Below are positions 43,737 to 51,961 of a DNA stretch of 64,000 nucleotides, piece after piece (the first letter of the stretch is position 1; the number at the start of each line of letters is the position of its first letter). The notes beneath the pieces were generated by a model that worked only from the letters and a program-made list of their open reading frames with translations, was not told the origin of the DNA and did not search any database. Origin of the DNA: Caballeronia terrestris (GTDB lineage: Bacteria; Pseudomonadota; Gammaproteobacteria; Burkholderiales; Burkholderiaceae); contig NZ_FCOL02000003.1 of assembly GCF_001544515.1 (NCBI RefSeq), positions 1-64,000 of the forward strand. The letters are read 5' to 3'. Both the position numbers and the translations under genes were made by a program.

Positions 43737-46073
43737 ATGGTCAAACGAAAGGAAATACGCATCTACAGCGAGCCTGCAGGCGGCTGGGGGGCGCTCAAGG
43801 CAACCGGTGAAGCACTCGCGCTGCAAGGCGTGGCTGTCTCGGGTGCGAAGACGCTCCTGCGGATGAACCAGCCCGAAGGCTTCGACTGCCCCGGTTGCGC
43901 TTGGCCCGATCCGAAGCACACGTCATCGTTCGAATTCTGCGAGAACGGCGCGAAAGCCGTCGCATGGGAGGCGACGGCGAACCGCTGCACGCCGGATTTC
44001 TTCGCGGCGCACAGCGTTTCGGAACTGACCGCCTGGGACGACTACGACCTCGAAATGGCCGGACGACTCACGCATCCGATGGCCTACGACGACGCCACGG
44101 ACCGCTATCGGCCCATCGAATGGGAAGACGCGTTCGCGATGATCGCGAGGCATCTGAACGGTCTCGACAGCCCCGATCAGGCCGACTTCTATACGTCGGG
44201 CCGCGCGTCGAACGAAGCCGCGTTCCTGTATCAAGTGTTCGTGCGCGAGTTCGGCACCAACAACTTTCCCGACTGCTCGAACATGTGCCACGAAGCGACG
44301 AGCGTCGGGTTGCCGGAATCGATCGGTGTCGGAAAGGGCACGGTGCTGCTCGAAGACTTCGAACACGCCGACGCGATCTTCATCTTCGGCCAGAACCCAG
44401 GCACCAATAGTCCGCGCATGATGAGCGACTTGCACAGCGCGTCGCGGCGCGGCGCGAAAATCGTGTCGTTCAATCCGTTTCGCGAGCGCGCGCTGGAGCG
44501 CTTCGCATCGCCGCAGAATCCGGTGGAAATGGCGACACTCGGCTCCACGCAGATCAGTTCGTTCCTATATCAAGTGCGCGTGGGCGGCGACGTCGCGGTG
44601 CTCAAGGGCATGATGAAAGCCATCGTCGAAGCCGACGATGCCGCGCTCGCCGCGAATCTGCCGCGCGTGCTCGACATCGATTTCATCGATGCGCATACGC
44701 ACGGCATCGACGCCCTCCTCGAAGACCTGCGCAACACGAGCTGGGACGCGATCGTGCCGCAGTCGGGCCTGACGCGCGCCGATATCGAGAACGCCGCGAA
44801 CATCTACATGCAGGCGAAGAACGTGATCCTCGTCTACGGCATGGGTCTCACGCAGCATCATCGCGGAACCGAAACCGTGCAGCAGATCGCGAACCTCGCG
44901 CTCCTGCGCGGCAACATCGGGCGGCCGGGAGCGGGCGTGTGTCCGGTACGCGGCCATTCGAACGTGCAGGGCAACCGCACGGTCGGCATCACGGAGAAGC
45001 CTTCGCCGCAACTCATCGACGGCATCGAGCGGGCGTTCGGGTTTCGGCCGCCCGTTTCGCACGGCCATGACGTAATCGCCGCGATCGATTCGATGATGCA
45101 TGGTGACGCCAAAGTGTTCGTCGCGCTGGGCGGCAACTTCGCGGCCGCCGTGCCGGACTGGGTCCGCGTGCAGGCGGCGATGCGCAAGCTCGACCTGACG
45201 GTTCACATCGCGACGAAGCTCAATCGCAGTCACCTCGTGCACGGCAAAGATGCGCTGATTCTGCCGTGCCTCGGCCGCACCGAGATCGACATCCAGGCTG
45301 ACGGCCCGCAATCGATTACGGTGGAAGATTCGATGTCGATGGTGCATGCGTCCGGTGGCCGCAATCAACCAGCGTCGCCGCATCTGAAGAGCGAACCGGC
45401 GATTGTCGCGGGCATCGCGCGCGCGACGCTTGGGCCCGATTCGCACGTGCGTTGGGAGCATCTGGTCGAGAGCTACGACCGCATTCGCGATGCGATCGAA
45501 ATCGTCTATCCGATCTTCGAGCGCTACAACGAGCGGATTCGTGAACCCGGCGGTTTTCATTTGACGTCGACCGCCCGCGAGCGTGTCTGGATGACGCCGA
45601 CCGGACGCGCGAACTTCCTCGTGTTCGAAGGCCTCGACGAAGACCCGTCGCACGACGATCCGGACACGCTGCGCCTCACGACGATGCGCAGCCACGACCA
45701 GTACAACACGACGCTCTATTCGCATTCCGACCGCTATCGCGGCGTGTTCGGCCAGCGCGACGTCGTGTTCATGAACGCGCGCGAATGGCAGAAGCGCAAC
45801 GTGCATCCGGGCGAGCGCGTCGATATCATTGCGGTCTCGAAGGATGGCATCGAGCGGGTCATTCGCGGCTTCAAGGCCGTCGAGTACGAACTGCCCGATG
45901 GATGTTGCGGCGCGTATTACCCGGAAGCTAATCCGCTCGTTCCGCTCCATGCGTTCGATGCCAAGAGCCGCACGCCGTCGTATAAATCCGTGCCGGTGAA
46001 GGTCGTGCGCAGCGCCGCGGTTAAAGACACGCAGCGCGCGGCGGTCGAAGGAGATCAGCATGCATATCAGTGA
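43737..46073 (+). CDS. ydeP: FdhF/YdeP-family molybdopterin oxidoreductase
   Basis: A 778-residue cytoplasmic molybdoenzyme. An N-terminal cluster region (CPGC at residues 51-54 and further cysteines) precedes FYTSGRASNEAAFLYQVF near residue 151 and the NMCHEATSVG segment with C184, the probable molybdenum ligand. The C-terminal dinucleotide-binding region starts near residue 640. The start ATG 43737 has the site gaaggaaa; an upstream ATG at 43704 is possible. It overlaps the cioA start by 14 bp, so the two are co-translated. YdeP is linked to acid resistance in E. coli, with unknown substrate. Confidence 0.82.
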   Translation: MVKRKEIRIYSEPAGGWGALKATGEALALQGVAVSGAKTLLRMNQPEGFDCPGCAWPDPKHTSSFEFCENGAKAVAWEATANRCTPDFFAAHSVSELTAWDDYDLEMAGRLTHPMAYDDATDRYRPIEWEDAFAMIARHLNGLDSPDQADFYTSGRASNEAAFLYQVFVREFGTNNFPDCSNMCHEATSVGLPESIGVGKGTVLLEDFEHADAIFIFGQNPGTNSPRMMSDLHSASRRGAKIVSFNPFRERALERFASPQNPVEMATLGSTQISSFLYQVRVGGDVAVLKGMMKAIVEADDAALAANLPRVLDIDFIDAHTHGIDALLEDLRNTSWDAIVPQSGLTRADIENAANIYMQAKNVILVYGMGLTQHHRGTETVQQIANLALLRGNIGRPGAGVCPVRGHSNVQGNRTVGITEKPSPQLIDGIERAFGFRPPVSHGHDVIAAIDSMMHGDAKVFVALGGNFAAAVPDWVRVQAAMRKLDLTVHIATKLNRSHLVHGKDALILPCLGRTEIDIQADGPQSITVEDSMSMVHASGGRNQPASPHLKSEPAIVAGIARATLGPDSHVRWEHLVESYDRIRDAIEIVYPIFERYNERIREPGGFHLTSTARERVWMTPTGRANFLVFEGLDEDPSHDDPDTLRLTTMRSHDQYNTTLYSHSDRYRGVFGQRDVVFMNAREWQKRNVHPGERVDIIAVSKDGIERVIRGFKAVEYELPDGCCGAYYPEANPLVPLHAFDAKSRTPSYKSVPVKVVRSAAVKDTQRAAVEGDQHAYQ

Positions 46074-47457
46074 CGTCCTCGACCTGTCGCGCGCGCAGTT
46101 CGCGATGACAGCGATCTTCCACATCCTGTGGCCCATCCTCACGATCAGCCTCTCGGCGTTTCTCGTGCTCGTCGAAGTGCTGTGGCTCAGGACCGGCAAC
46201 GTCATGTATTACCGGCAGGCGCGCTTCTGGAGCAAGCTGCTCGTGCTGAACTTCGCGGTCGGCGTGGTGAGCGGCATTCCGATGGAATTTCAATTCGGCA
46301 CCAACTGGGCCGGATTCTCCGAATACAGTGGACAGTTCTTCGGCAACATCCTCGGCTTCGAAGGTGCGATGGCCTTCATGCTCGAAGCGGGATTCATCGG
46401 CGTGATGCTGCTCGGCTGGGGACGCGTGCCGCGCGGCGTGCATCTGTTCGCAACCGCGATGGTCGCGCTCGGCTCCAGCATCTCCGCGTTCTGGATCATG
46501 GTCGCGAATTCGTGGATGCAGACGCCGGCCGGCGTCTCGGTCGTGGATGGCAAGATCATCGTGACCGATTACTTTGCGGCCATCTTCAACCTCGACATGG
46601 TCTGGGGCGTGTCGCACATGTCGGTCGCCGCGATCGAGACCGGCATGTTCGTGATCGCCGGCATCTCCGCGTGGAATCTGTTCAAGCGACGCCAACCCGA
46701 GTTCTTTGTGCGTTCGTTCAGGATCGCGCTGCTCGTGCTCGTGGTGGTCGCCCCGCTGCAAATCTGGCTCGGCGATTCGAGCGGCGGCAGCGTGTTCGAG
46801 ACGCAGCCCGCGAAGGGCGCGGCCATCGAAGGGCATTGGGAAACCAACAAGCCGGGCACGGGCGCGTCGTGGTCACTGCTAGCCTGGCCGGATCAGAAGG
46901 CGCAGCACAACGACTGGTCGATAGAAGTGCCCGGCGTGCTGAGCGTGCTCGCGACGCATTCGCTGCATGGCGAAGTGAAGGGTCTCAAGGAGTTCGCACC
47001 CGTTGACCAGCCGCCGATGCTGCCGCTCCTTTACTACGCGTTTCGCGTGATGGCGGGCATCGGCTTTCTTTTCATGGTGCTCGCATTCTGGACCGCTTAT
47101 GTGATGCGCAAGGCGCGCGGCAGTGTCGAGCGGTTGCTTGAACAGCGCAAGCTGCTGCTTGCCTGGGTGCTGTGCATACCGCTGCCTTATGTCGCCGTCG
47201 AGGCGGGCTGGATCGTGCGCGAAGTCGGGCGGCAGCCTTGGGTCGTCTATGGATTGCTGCGCACGAAGGATGCGGTTTCGGTCGTGCCGGCGTCATCGGT
47301 GACGATGAGCATGATGATGTTCTTCGCCTTCTACGTCGTGCTGCTCGGCACGTTCTTCGTGCTCGCACGGAAGTGGTTGCGTGCCGGACCCGACCTTACG
47401 CTGGTTCCGCCCGCCGACATCGCGGCGCGCACTGCGCCCGCGGTCGGCGAGTACTAG
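46060..47457 (+). CDS. cioA: Cytochrome bd-type quinol oxidase subunit I (CioA)
   Basis: A 465-residue membrane protein with nine or so helices. Heme ligands are visible: H21, H186, the acidic pair E101/E109 in GFEGAMAFMLEAG, and a methionine in the MSMMMFF region near residue 429. The quinol-binding loop is short, which marks the cyanide-insensitive (CioA) type. It reduces oxygen with quinol. The gene overlaps the YdeP-type gene upstream and is followed by cioB after 27 bp. Confidence 0.9.
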   Translation: MHISDVLDLSRAQFAMTAIFHILWPILTISLSAFLVLVEVLWLRTGNVMYYRQARFWSKLLVLNFAVGVVSGIPMEFQFGTNWAGFSEYSGQFFGNILGFEGAMAFMLEAGFIGVMLLGWGRVPRGVHLFATAMVALGSSISAFWIMVANSWMQTPAGVSVVDGKIIVTDYFAAIFNLDMVWGVSHMSVAAIETGMFVIAGISAWNLFKRRQPEFFVRSFRIALLVLVVVAPLQIWLGDSSGGSVFETQPAKGAAIEGHWETNKPGTGASWSLLAWPDQKAQHNDWSIEVPGVLSVLATHSLHGEVKGLKEFAPVDQPPMLPLLYYAFRVMAGIGFLFMVLAFWTAYVMRKARGSVERLLEQRKLLLAWVLCIPLPYVAVEAGWIVREVGRQPWVVYGLLRTKDAVSVVPASSVTMSMMMFFAFYVVLLGTFFVLARKWLRAGPDLTLVPPADIAARTAPAVGEY

Positions 47458-47484
47458 CTCACTCTTTCATCGCGAGGTCATTTC

Positions 47485-48474
47485 ATGGACAGTTCGACTC
47501 ACACGCTACTCGCCCTCACCTGGTTCGGCCTGATCGGCCTGATGCTGGTGTTCTACGTCGTCACCGATGGCTTCGATCTCGGCATCGGCATTCTCAGCCT
47601 GCTCAGGAAGCGCCGCGAGGATCACGACGTCATGGTGCAGACGATCGGCCATGTCTGGGACGCGAACGAGACCTGGCTCGTCGTGCTAGGCGGTGCGCTC
47701 TTCGGCGCTTTCCCTTCGGCGTATGCGTTCCTGATGCAGGATTTATACTTGCCGGTGATGGTGCTCATCGCGGGGCTGATCATGCGGGGCGCTGCGATCG
47801 AATTCCGGCATAACGTCACGCACGGTCCGGTTTGGGACAAGGTCTTCGGGATCGGCAGTCTCGTGGCGGCCGTCGCGCAGGGCGTGATACTCGGCAAGGT
47901 CATCACAGGCCTCGCGCCGGGTGCGATGAGCGGCGTGTTCGTCGCGGTCACGGCGATCGGCGTAGTGGCCGGCTATTCACTGCTCGGCTCGACATATCTC
48001 GTGAAGAAGACCGTCGGGTCGATCGAGCAATGGGCGCGGCGGCTTTCGCTGTTGAGCGCGTTCTTCACGGTCGCAGCCGCTGTGCTGCTGACCGGCGCGA
48101 CGTGGTTCTTTAGCGCGGTCGGCCAGGATCGCTGGGCGCAGCCCGGCGTGTTTCATCTGCTGATCGCGGTGGGACTTGCTTCCGCGCTCGCTGTCGCACT
48201 CGTCTTTGCGTCGCTGTATCTGGGCAGTTCTCGCGGACCCTTCCGTGCATCGGTTGCGCTTTTTGTGCTCTCGTTCACCGGCCTCGCGATCAGTCTTTTT
48301 CCCGACTTCATTCCGGGCAAACTCGGTATCGTCGAAGCAGCTTCGGATTCGCCGACGCTCGTGTTCATGTTGATCGGTATCGGGCTGATCTTTCCGGTGA
48401 TGATCGGCTACAACCTCTACCAGTACCACATCTTCCGTGGCAAGGTGCTCACGGGATCGCATGCGGGTGAGTGA
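47485..48474 (+). CDS. cioB: Cytochrome bd-type quinol oxidase subunit II (CioB)
   Basis: A 329-residue membrane protein with about eight or nine helices, including GLIGLMLVFYVVTDGFDLGIGIL near residue 15 and the conserved DANETWLVVLGGALFGAFP near residue 58. It pairs with CioA. No small third subunit (CydX/CydS) is evident in the following sequence. A long hairpin follows 25 bp after the stop. Confidence 0.9.
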   Translation: MDSSTHTLLALTWFGLIGLMLVFYVVTDGFDLGIGILSLLRKRREDHDVMVQTIGHVWDANETWLVVLGGALFGAFPSAYAFLMQDLYLPVMVLIAGLIMRGAAIEFRHNVTHGPVWDKVFGIGSLVAAVAQGVILGKVITGLAPGAMSGVFVAVTAIGVVAGYSLLGSTYLVKKTVGSIEQWARRLSLLSAFFTVAAAVLLTGATWFFSAVGQDRWAQPGVFHLLIAVGLASALAVALVFASLYLGSSRGPFRASVALFVLSFTGLAISLFPDFIPGKLGIVEAASDSPTLVFMLIGIGLIFPVMIGYNLYQYHIFRGKVLTGSHAGE

Positions 48475-48499
48475 ATTCAAACGCGTTGCAAACGAATTG

Positions 48500-48530
48500 C
48501 CGGGCGGTCATGCATCTGCATGCCGCCCGG
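48500..48530. terminator. Long hairpin between cioB and the AraC remnant
   Basis: CCGGGCGG and CCGCCCGG enclose a second smaller palindrome CATGCA-tc-TGCATG. The structure covers the end of the convergent AraC remnant, and ttccgttt follows on the plus strand. Confidence 0.5.
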
Positions 48531-49236
48531 TTCCGTTTGACCACCGCTCGCTCTTCACCTTCGTTCGCCAGCGATAAGGCGTCTCGCCGACAAGGCGCTT
48601 GAACACCGTCGTGAAGTGAGCCTGCGAGCGGAACGGCAGCTCAGCGCGATATCGATCACTGGATGCTTCGATTCGAGCAGCAAATGCTGCCTACGTTCGA
48701 TCCGGCGTCGCAGCAGAAACTCATGGGGACGCGCTCCCGTCGCGCGGCGAAATTGCGACGCGAAATGCCCGGCGCACCGCGCGTCTTCTGCGCAGCGGTG
48801 AAGTGCCGCACGACGACACGCGATACGATCGCGAGACTCACGCTGTCGGTGAATAGCTTGCCGAGCGCGGCGACGTCCGAATGCGCGACGGCCAGCGCCT
48901 CGCCAAGCGGTTCGAGCGCGAGGTCACGCACGAGATTCGCATCGTCAATACGGATCACGCCCGAACGCGGACGATCGATGAGATCCTCGAAGCACTCCTT
49001 CAATGCATTGTCCGATACGACAGATACAGCACGTCCGCCGGCGATTCGAACACGGCGCGGCATGGCACGCCCGGCGCGGTGATCTGGGCGGCGCCTGCGG
49101 GCACGCGTCCGCGAACGAGCGTCCTGCCCGCGTGTCGGTGAAGCATTGCGCATGTAGGGACGGCGGGCTGATCATGATCAGTCATCCGACACGGTGAAGG
49201 GATTGAAACGTATCGCAACGCATGACCGCGAACCAT
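48508..49236 (-). pseudogene. Decayed AraC-family regulator
   Basis: The minus strand carries recognisable AraC pieces in three frames. From the 5' end: FESPADVLYLS (to about 49024), then SDNALKECFEDLIDRP through VALGKLFTDSVSLAIVSRVVVRHFTA (48790-49020). An abrupt join follows, which seems to lack about 40 residues of the first helix-turn-helix. Then SQFRRATGARPHEFLLRRRIER (48640-48770), and in another frame SQAHFTTVFKRLVGETPYRWR (48540-48635). So there are at least two one-base shifts (near 49020 and 48633) and one deletion (near 48775). It is the remnant of a regulator, possibly once of the efflux operon upstream. Confidence 0.7.
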
Positions 49237-49352
49237 CCCTACAAACGGTTGCCCGGCCTCATATCAAGGTTCAGACAAACGTGCAATCACACTGCAATCC
49301 CGCCGCGTCTCGCATCGAACGGACTATACGAACGTAAGACGTCCCGCCTCGC

Positions 49353-50297
49353 TCAAGGCCGTAGTGTGACCGTGCAGGTCATCCCCATCGCGAGCTTGAC
49401 GCCCACGGGAACATCGTCGAGATGCACGCGCACCGGCACGCGTTGCGCGAGACGCACCCATGTGAAGATCGGATTGACGTCAGCGAGCAAGTCGCCGCTG
49501 GTCGGGTTGTCGCGGTCCGCGATGCCGCTCGCGAGACTGTCGACGTGTCCCCGAATATCCTTGCCGCCCGACAGCAACCGCACCACTGCGCGATCGCCGA
49601 CATGCACGGCGGGCAGCTTCGTTTCCTCAAAATACGCGTAGACCCAGAAAGAGTGCGAATCGATCAGCGCCATGCGCGCGACGCCGGCCGTTGCAAAATC
49701 ACCGGGGTAGAGATTCAGGTTAGTGATGTAGCCGTCGGCGGGCGCGCGGACTTCGCTGCGCGTGAGATTAAGCTCGGCCGTCTGTTGCGCGACCACCGCG
49801 GCCTTGTACGTGGCCTCCGCTGCGTCGTAGGCGGCGACATCGGCGGAATAGGTGGACGCCGACTCCTTCGCGATCGATGCCGAATCGGCACGATTCTCAT
49901 CGGAAATCACATCGCCGGCGAGCGTCGCGCGGCGCGCCGCCTGTGCGCGCTTCATCGAAAGATCGGAGCTGCTCGCGGCCATCTGCGCCCTCGCCTGCGC
50001 CATCTGCGCCTGCGCGCGCTGCAGGTCGGCATCGGCCTGCGCGACCGCGTAGTGAAAGCGCGCCGGGTCAAGAATAAACAGGATGTCGCCACGGCGAACG
50101 AGCTGGTTGTCCCGCACACGGACCTCGCTCACGAGACCCGAGACATCGGTCGAAACCTGAACTACCTCTGCTCGCACGCGGCCGTCGCGCGTCCACGGCG
50201 AGTACATATAATTCACCCACAGCGTGCGAACGAGCAATACGGCTATGAGAAGCATAGTCAGCGTAAAGCTGGCGCGCAGGATGGATTGCGTTTTCAT
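49353..50297 (-). CDS. HlyD/AaeA-type membrane-fusion protein
   Basis: A 314-residue periplasmic adaptor with an N-terminal helix (ASFTLTMLLIAVLLVRTLWVN), a lipoyl half (DGRVRAEVVQVSTDVSGLVSEV) near residue 38, an alanine-rich coiled-coil hairpin (residues 85-165) and the barrel segment DSHSFWVYAYFEETKLPAVHVGD near residue 217. It is the last gene of a minus-strand operon (FUSC, channel, DUF1656, adaptor). This set exports aromatic acids or similar compounds in AaeAB-like systems. Confidence 0.85.
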   Translation of the reverse strand: MKTQSILRASFTLTMLLIAVLLVRTLWVNYMYSPWTRDGRVRAEVVQVSTDVSGLVSEVRVRDNQLVRRGDILFILDPARFHYAVAQADADLQRAQAQMAQARAQMAASSSDLSMKRAQAARRATLAGDVISDENRADSASIAKESASTYSADVAAYDAAEATYKAAVVAQQTAELNLTRSEVRAPADGYITNLNLYPGDFATAGVARMALIDSHSFWVYAYFEETKLPAVHVGDRAVVRLLSGGKDIRGHVDSLASGIADRDNPTSGDLLADVNPIFTWVRLAQRVPVRVHLDDVPVGVKLAMGMTCTVTLRP

Positions 50298-50313
50298 TGT
50301 CGTTAACGAACGG

Positions 50314-50517
50314 TCATTGATTGAGCAGCAAGGAAACGCCGCTGAACATCGCTGCGAACAGCGCCACGCGAAAGAGGCTCGGATGCCACGTGTAGCGATA
50401 GACGCCGACCTTCGCGAGCACCAGATCGAGCAGAATGAACAGCAGCACGCAACCGATCAAAATCGGCAGCAAGCCCGGCACGAGTAGCGAAAGAAAAAAA
50501 TCAATCTCGCCGGACAT
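50314..50517 (-). CDS. DUF1656 (AaeX-like) small membrane protein
   Basis: A 67-residue protein with two hydrophobic helices (FFLSLLVPGLLPILIGCVLLFILLD and LFRVALFAAMFSGVSLLL). It starts at ATG 50517 with the site aaggagc and overlaps the channel gene by 17 bp. DUF1656 proteins lie between FUSC and HlyD genes in aromatic-acid efflux operons and are taken to assist the pump. Confidence 0.8.
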   Translation of the reverse strand: MSGEIDFFLSLLVPGLLPILIGCVLLFILLDLVLAKVGVYRYTWHPSLFRVALFAAMFSGVSLLLNQ

Positions 50518-51961
50518 CGTCTGCTCCTTTCGATGACGCGAAACCACCGCCCAGTTCCTTCATCAGGAGCGCCCACGCATCGAGGCGTTTCGCCTGAATC
50601 TGCGCGAGGCTCTCCTCTTGCTGCAACTGCGCGTTTTGGGCCGCCAGCACGTTAAGGAACTCGGTGATGCCGTTACGATACCCCTCGTGCGCGAGACGAT
50701 AGGAACGGCGCGCGGAATCGAGCGTGCCGTCCACCGACGCCTGCTGCTCGTCGAGCGAACGCAGTGACACGACCTGCGCCGCCACCGACTGCATCGCGTT
50801 GACGACGGTCTGGTTATACGCATCGACAGCGGCATCGCGCGAGGACACCGCGACGCCATACGTGCCGCGCCGCCTGCCTCCGTCGAAGATCGGCAGCGAG
50901 ATCGCCGCCCCGAATCCGTGGCCGATGCCGTCGCTGTTCAGGAAGTTTAGGAAGCCGCCGAACGTCGTCGCCGAGCCGAGCGATGCGGTTGCGAGCAGGT
51001 TGATGTCGGGATAGAAATCGGCGTGCGCGGCATCGATGCTCTTGTCCGACGCCAGCACGCGCCAGCGATCCGCCACCACATCCGGGCGATGTCCGACGAG
51101 TTCGGCTGGCAGCGTCGCGGGCAGCGTGACCGGCATGTTCTGCGCGAGGCTCGGACGCGTCAGCGAATCGCCGTAGCCCGGTCCTTTTCCTGCTAGCCCC
51201 GCGATGCCGATGCGGCTGAGCGCGAGCTGCTGCTGCGCTTCTTGTACACGCGTCGTGCTCATCGATAGCTGCGTCGTCGCCTGGCTGACTTCGAGCTGGC
51301 TGCCGATGCCCGCCCGCAAGCGGCGCGTCGCGATATCGAGCGCGCGGCGTTCCTCGTCCTGCACCGAACGGTAGACGTCGAGCAGCGCGTATTGCAATGA
51401 GAGTTGCACGTAGCTGCGCACGACCGCTGTTTGTAATTCGACTTCAGTGAAGCGCGCGTCCGCTGCGGTAGCCCGCACGGTATCGAGCGCGCCTTCGCGG
51501 ATCGCGCGCTGCTTGCCCCATAGATCGAGGTCGTACGAAAGATCCGCCGATGCCGTGTTGCTCCACACCGTCGTGCCGCCCGGTGGCGCCGCCGTCGTGT
51601 AGCGTGCGTAGCGCCTGCGCTGGAAATCGCCGGTCGCGTTCAGATGCGGCAGTTCGCTCGCGCCCGCAATTTGCGCCTGATACGTCGCCGTGTCGATGCG
51701 CTCCTCGACCGCGCGCAGGCCCGGGCTGCCGGCGGTCGCGTCGTCGACGAGCCTGTCGAGCTGCGGGTCGTTCCATTGCCGCCACCAGCCGCTTGCGGGC
51801 CAATTCGCATCACGTTGCGTCGCGCGAATCGCGGCGCCTGCATCGAGCGTCGCGGGGTCGATCATCGACTCGTGTGTGTGGATGCCGCCGCTGTCGATGC
51901 ATGCGCTCAGCAGCAGCGCGCATGCCATCGTCGGCCATGCAAGGAAGCGCCGCGCGCTCAT
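50501..51961 (-). CDS. Outer-membrane efflux lipoprotein of the NodT type
   Basis: A 486-residue TolC-like lipoprotein with the lipobox LSAC near residue 18. SYDLDLWGKQRAI near residue 141 and GHRPDVVADRWRVLASDKSID near residue 297 are family features. ATG 51961 overlaps the FUSC stop in an ATGA junction. The channel belongs to the same operon as the FUSC pump and the HlyD adaptor. Confidence 0.85.
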   Translation of the reverse strand: MSARRFLAWPTMACALLLSACIDSGGIHTHESMIDPATLDAGAAIRATQRDANWPASGWWRQWNDPQLDRLVDDATAGSPGLRAVEERIDTATYQAQIAGASELPHLNATGDFQRRRYARYTTAAPPGGTTVWSNTASADLSYDLDLWGKQRAIREGALDTVRATAADARFTEVELQTAVVRSYVQLSLQYALLDVYRSVQDEERRALDIATRRLRAGIGSQLEVSQATTQLSMSTTRVQEAQQQLALSRIGIAGLAGKGPGYGDSLTRPSLAQNMPVTLPATLPAELVGHRPDVVADRWRVLASDKSIDAAHADFYPDINLLATASLGSATTFGGFLNFLNSDGIGHGFGAAISLPIFDGGRRRGTYGVAVSSRDAAVDAYNQTVVNAMQSVAAQVVSLRSLDEQQASVDGTLDSARRSYRLAHEGYRNGITEFLNVLAAQNAQLQQEESLAQIQAKRLDAWALLMKELGGGFASSKGADDVRRD

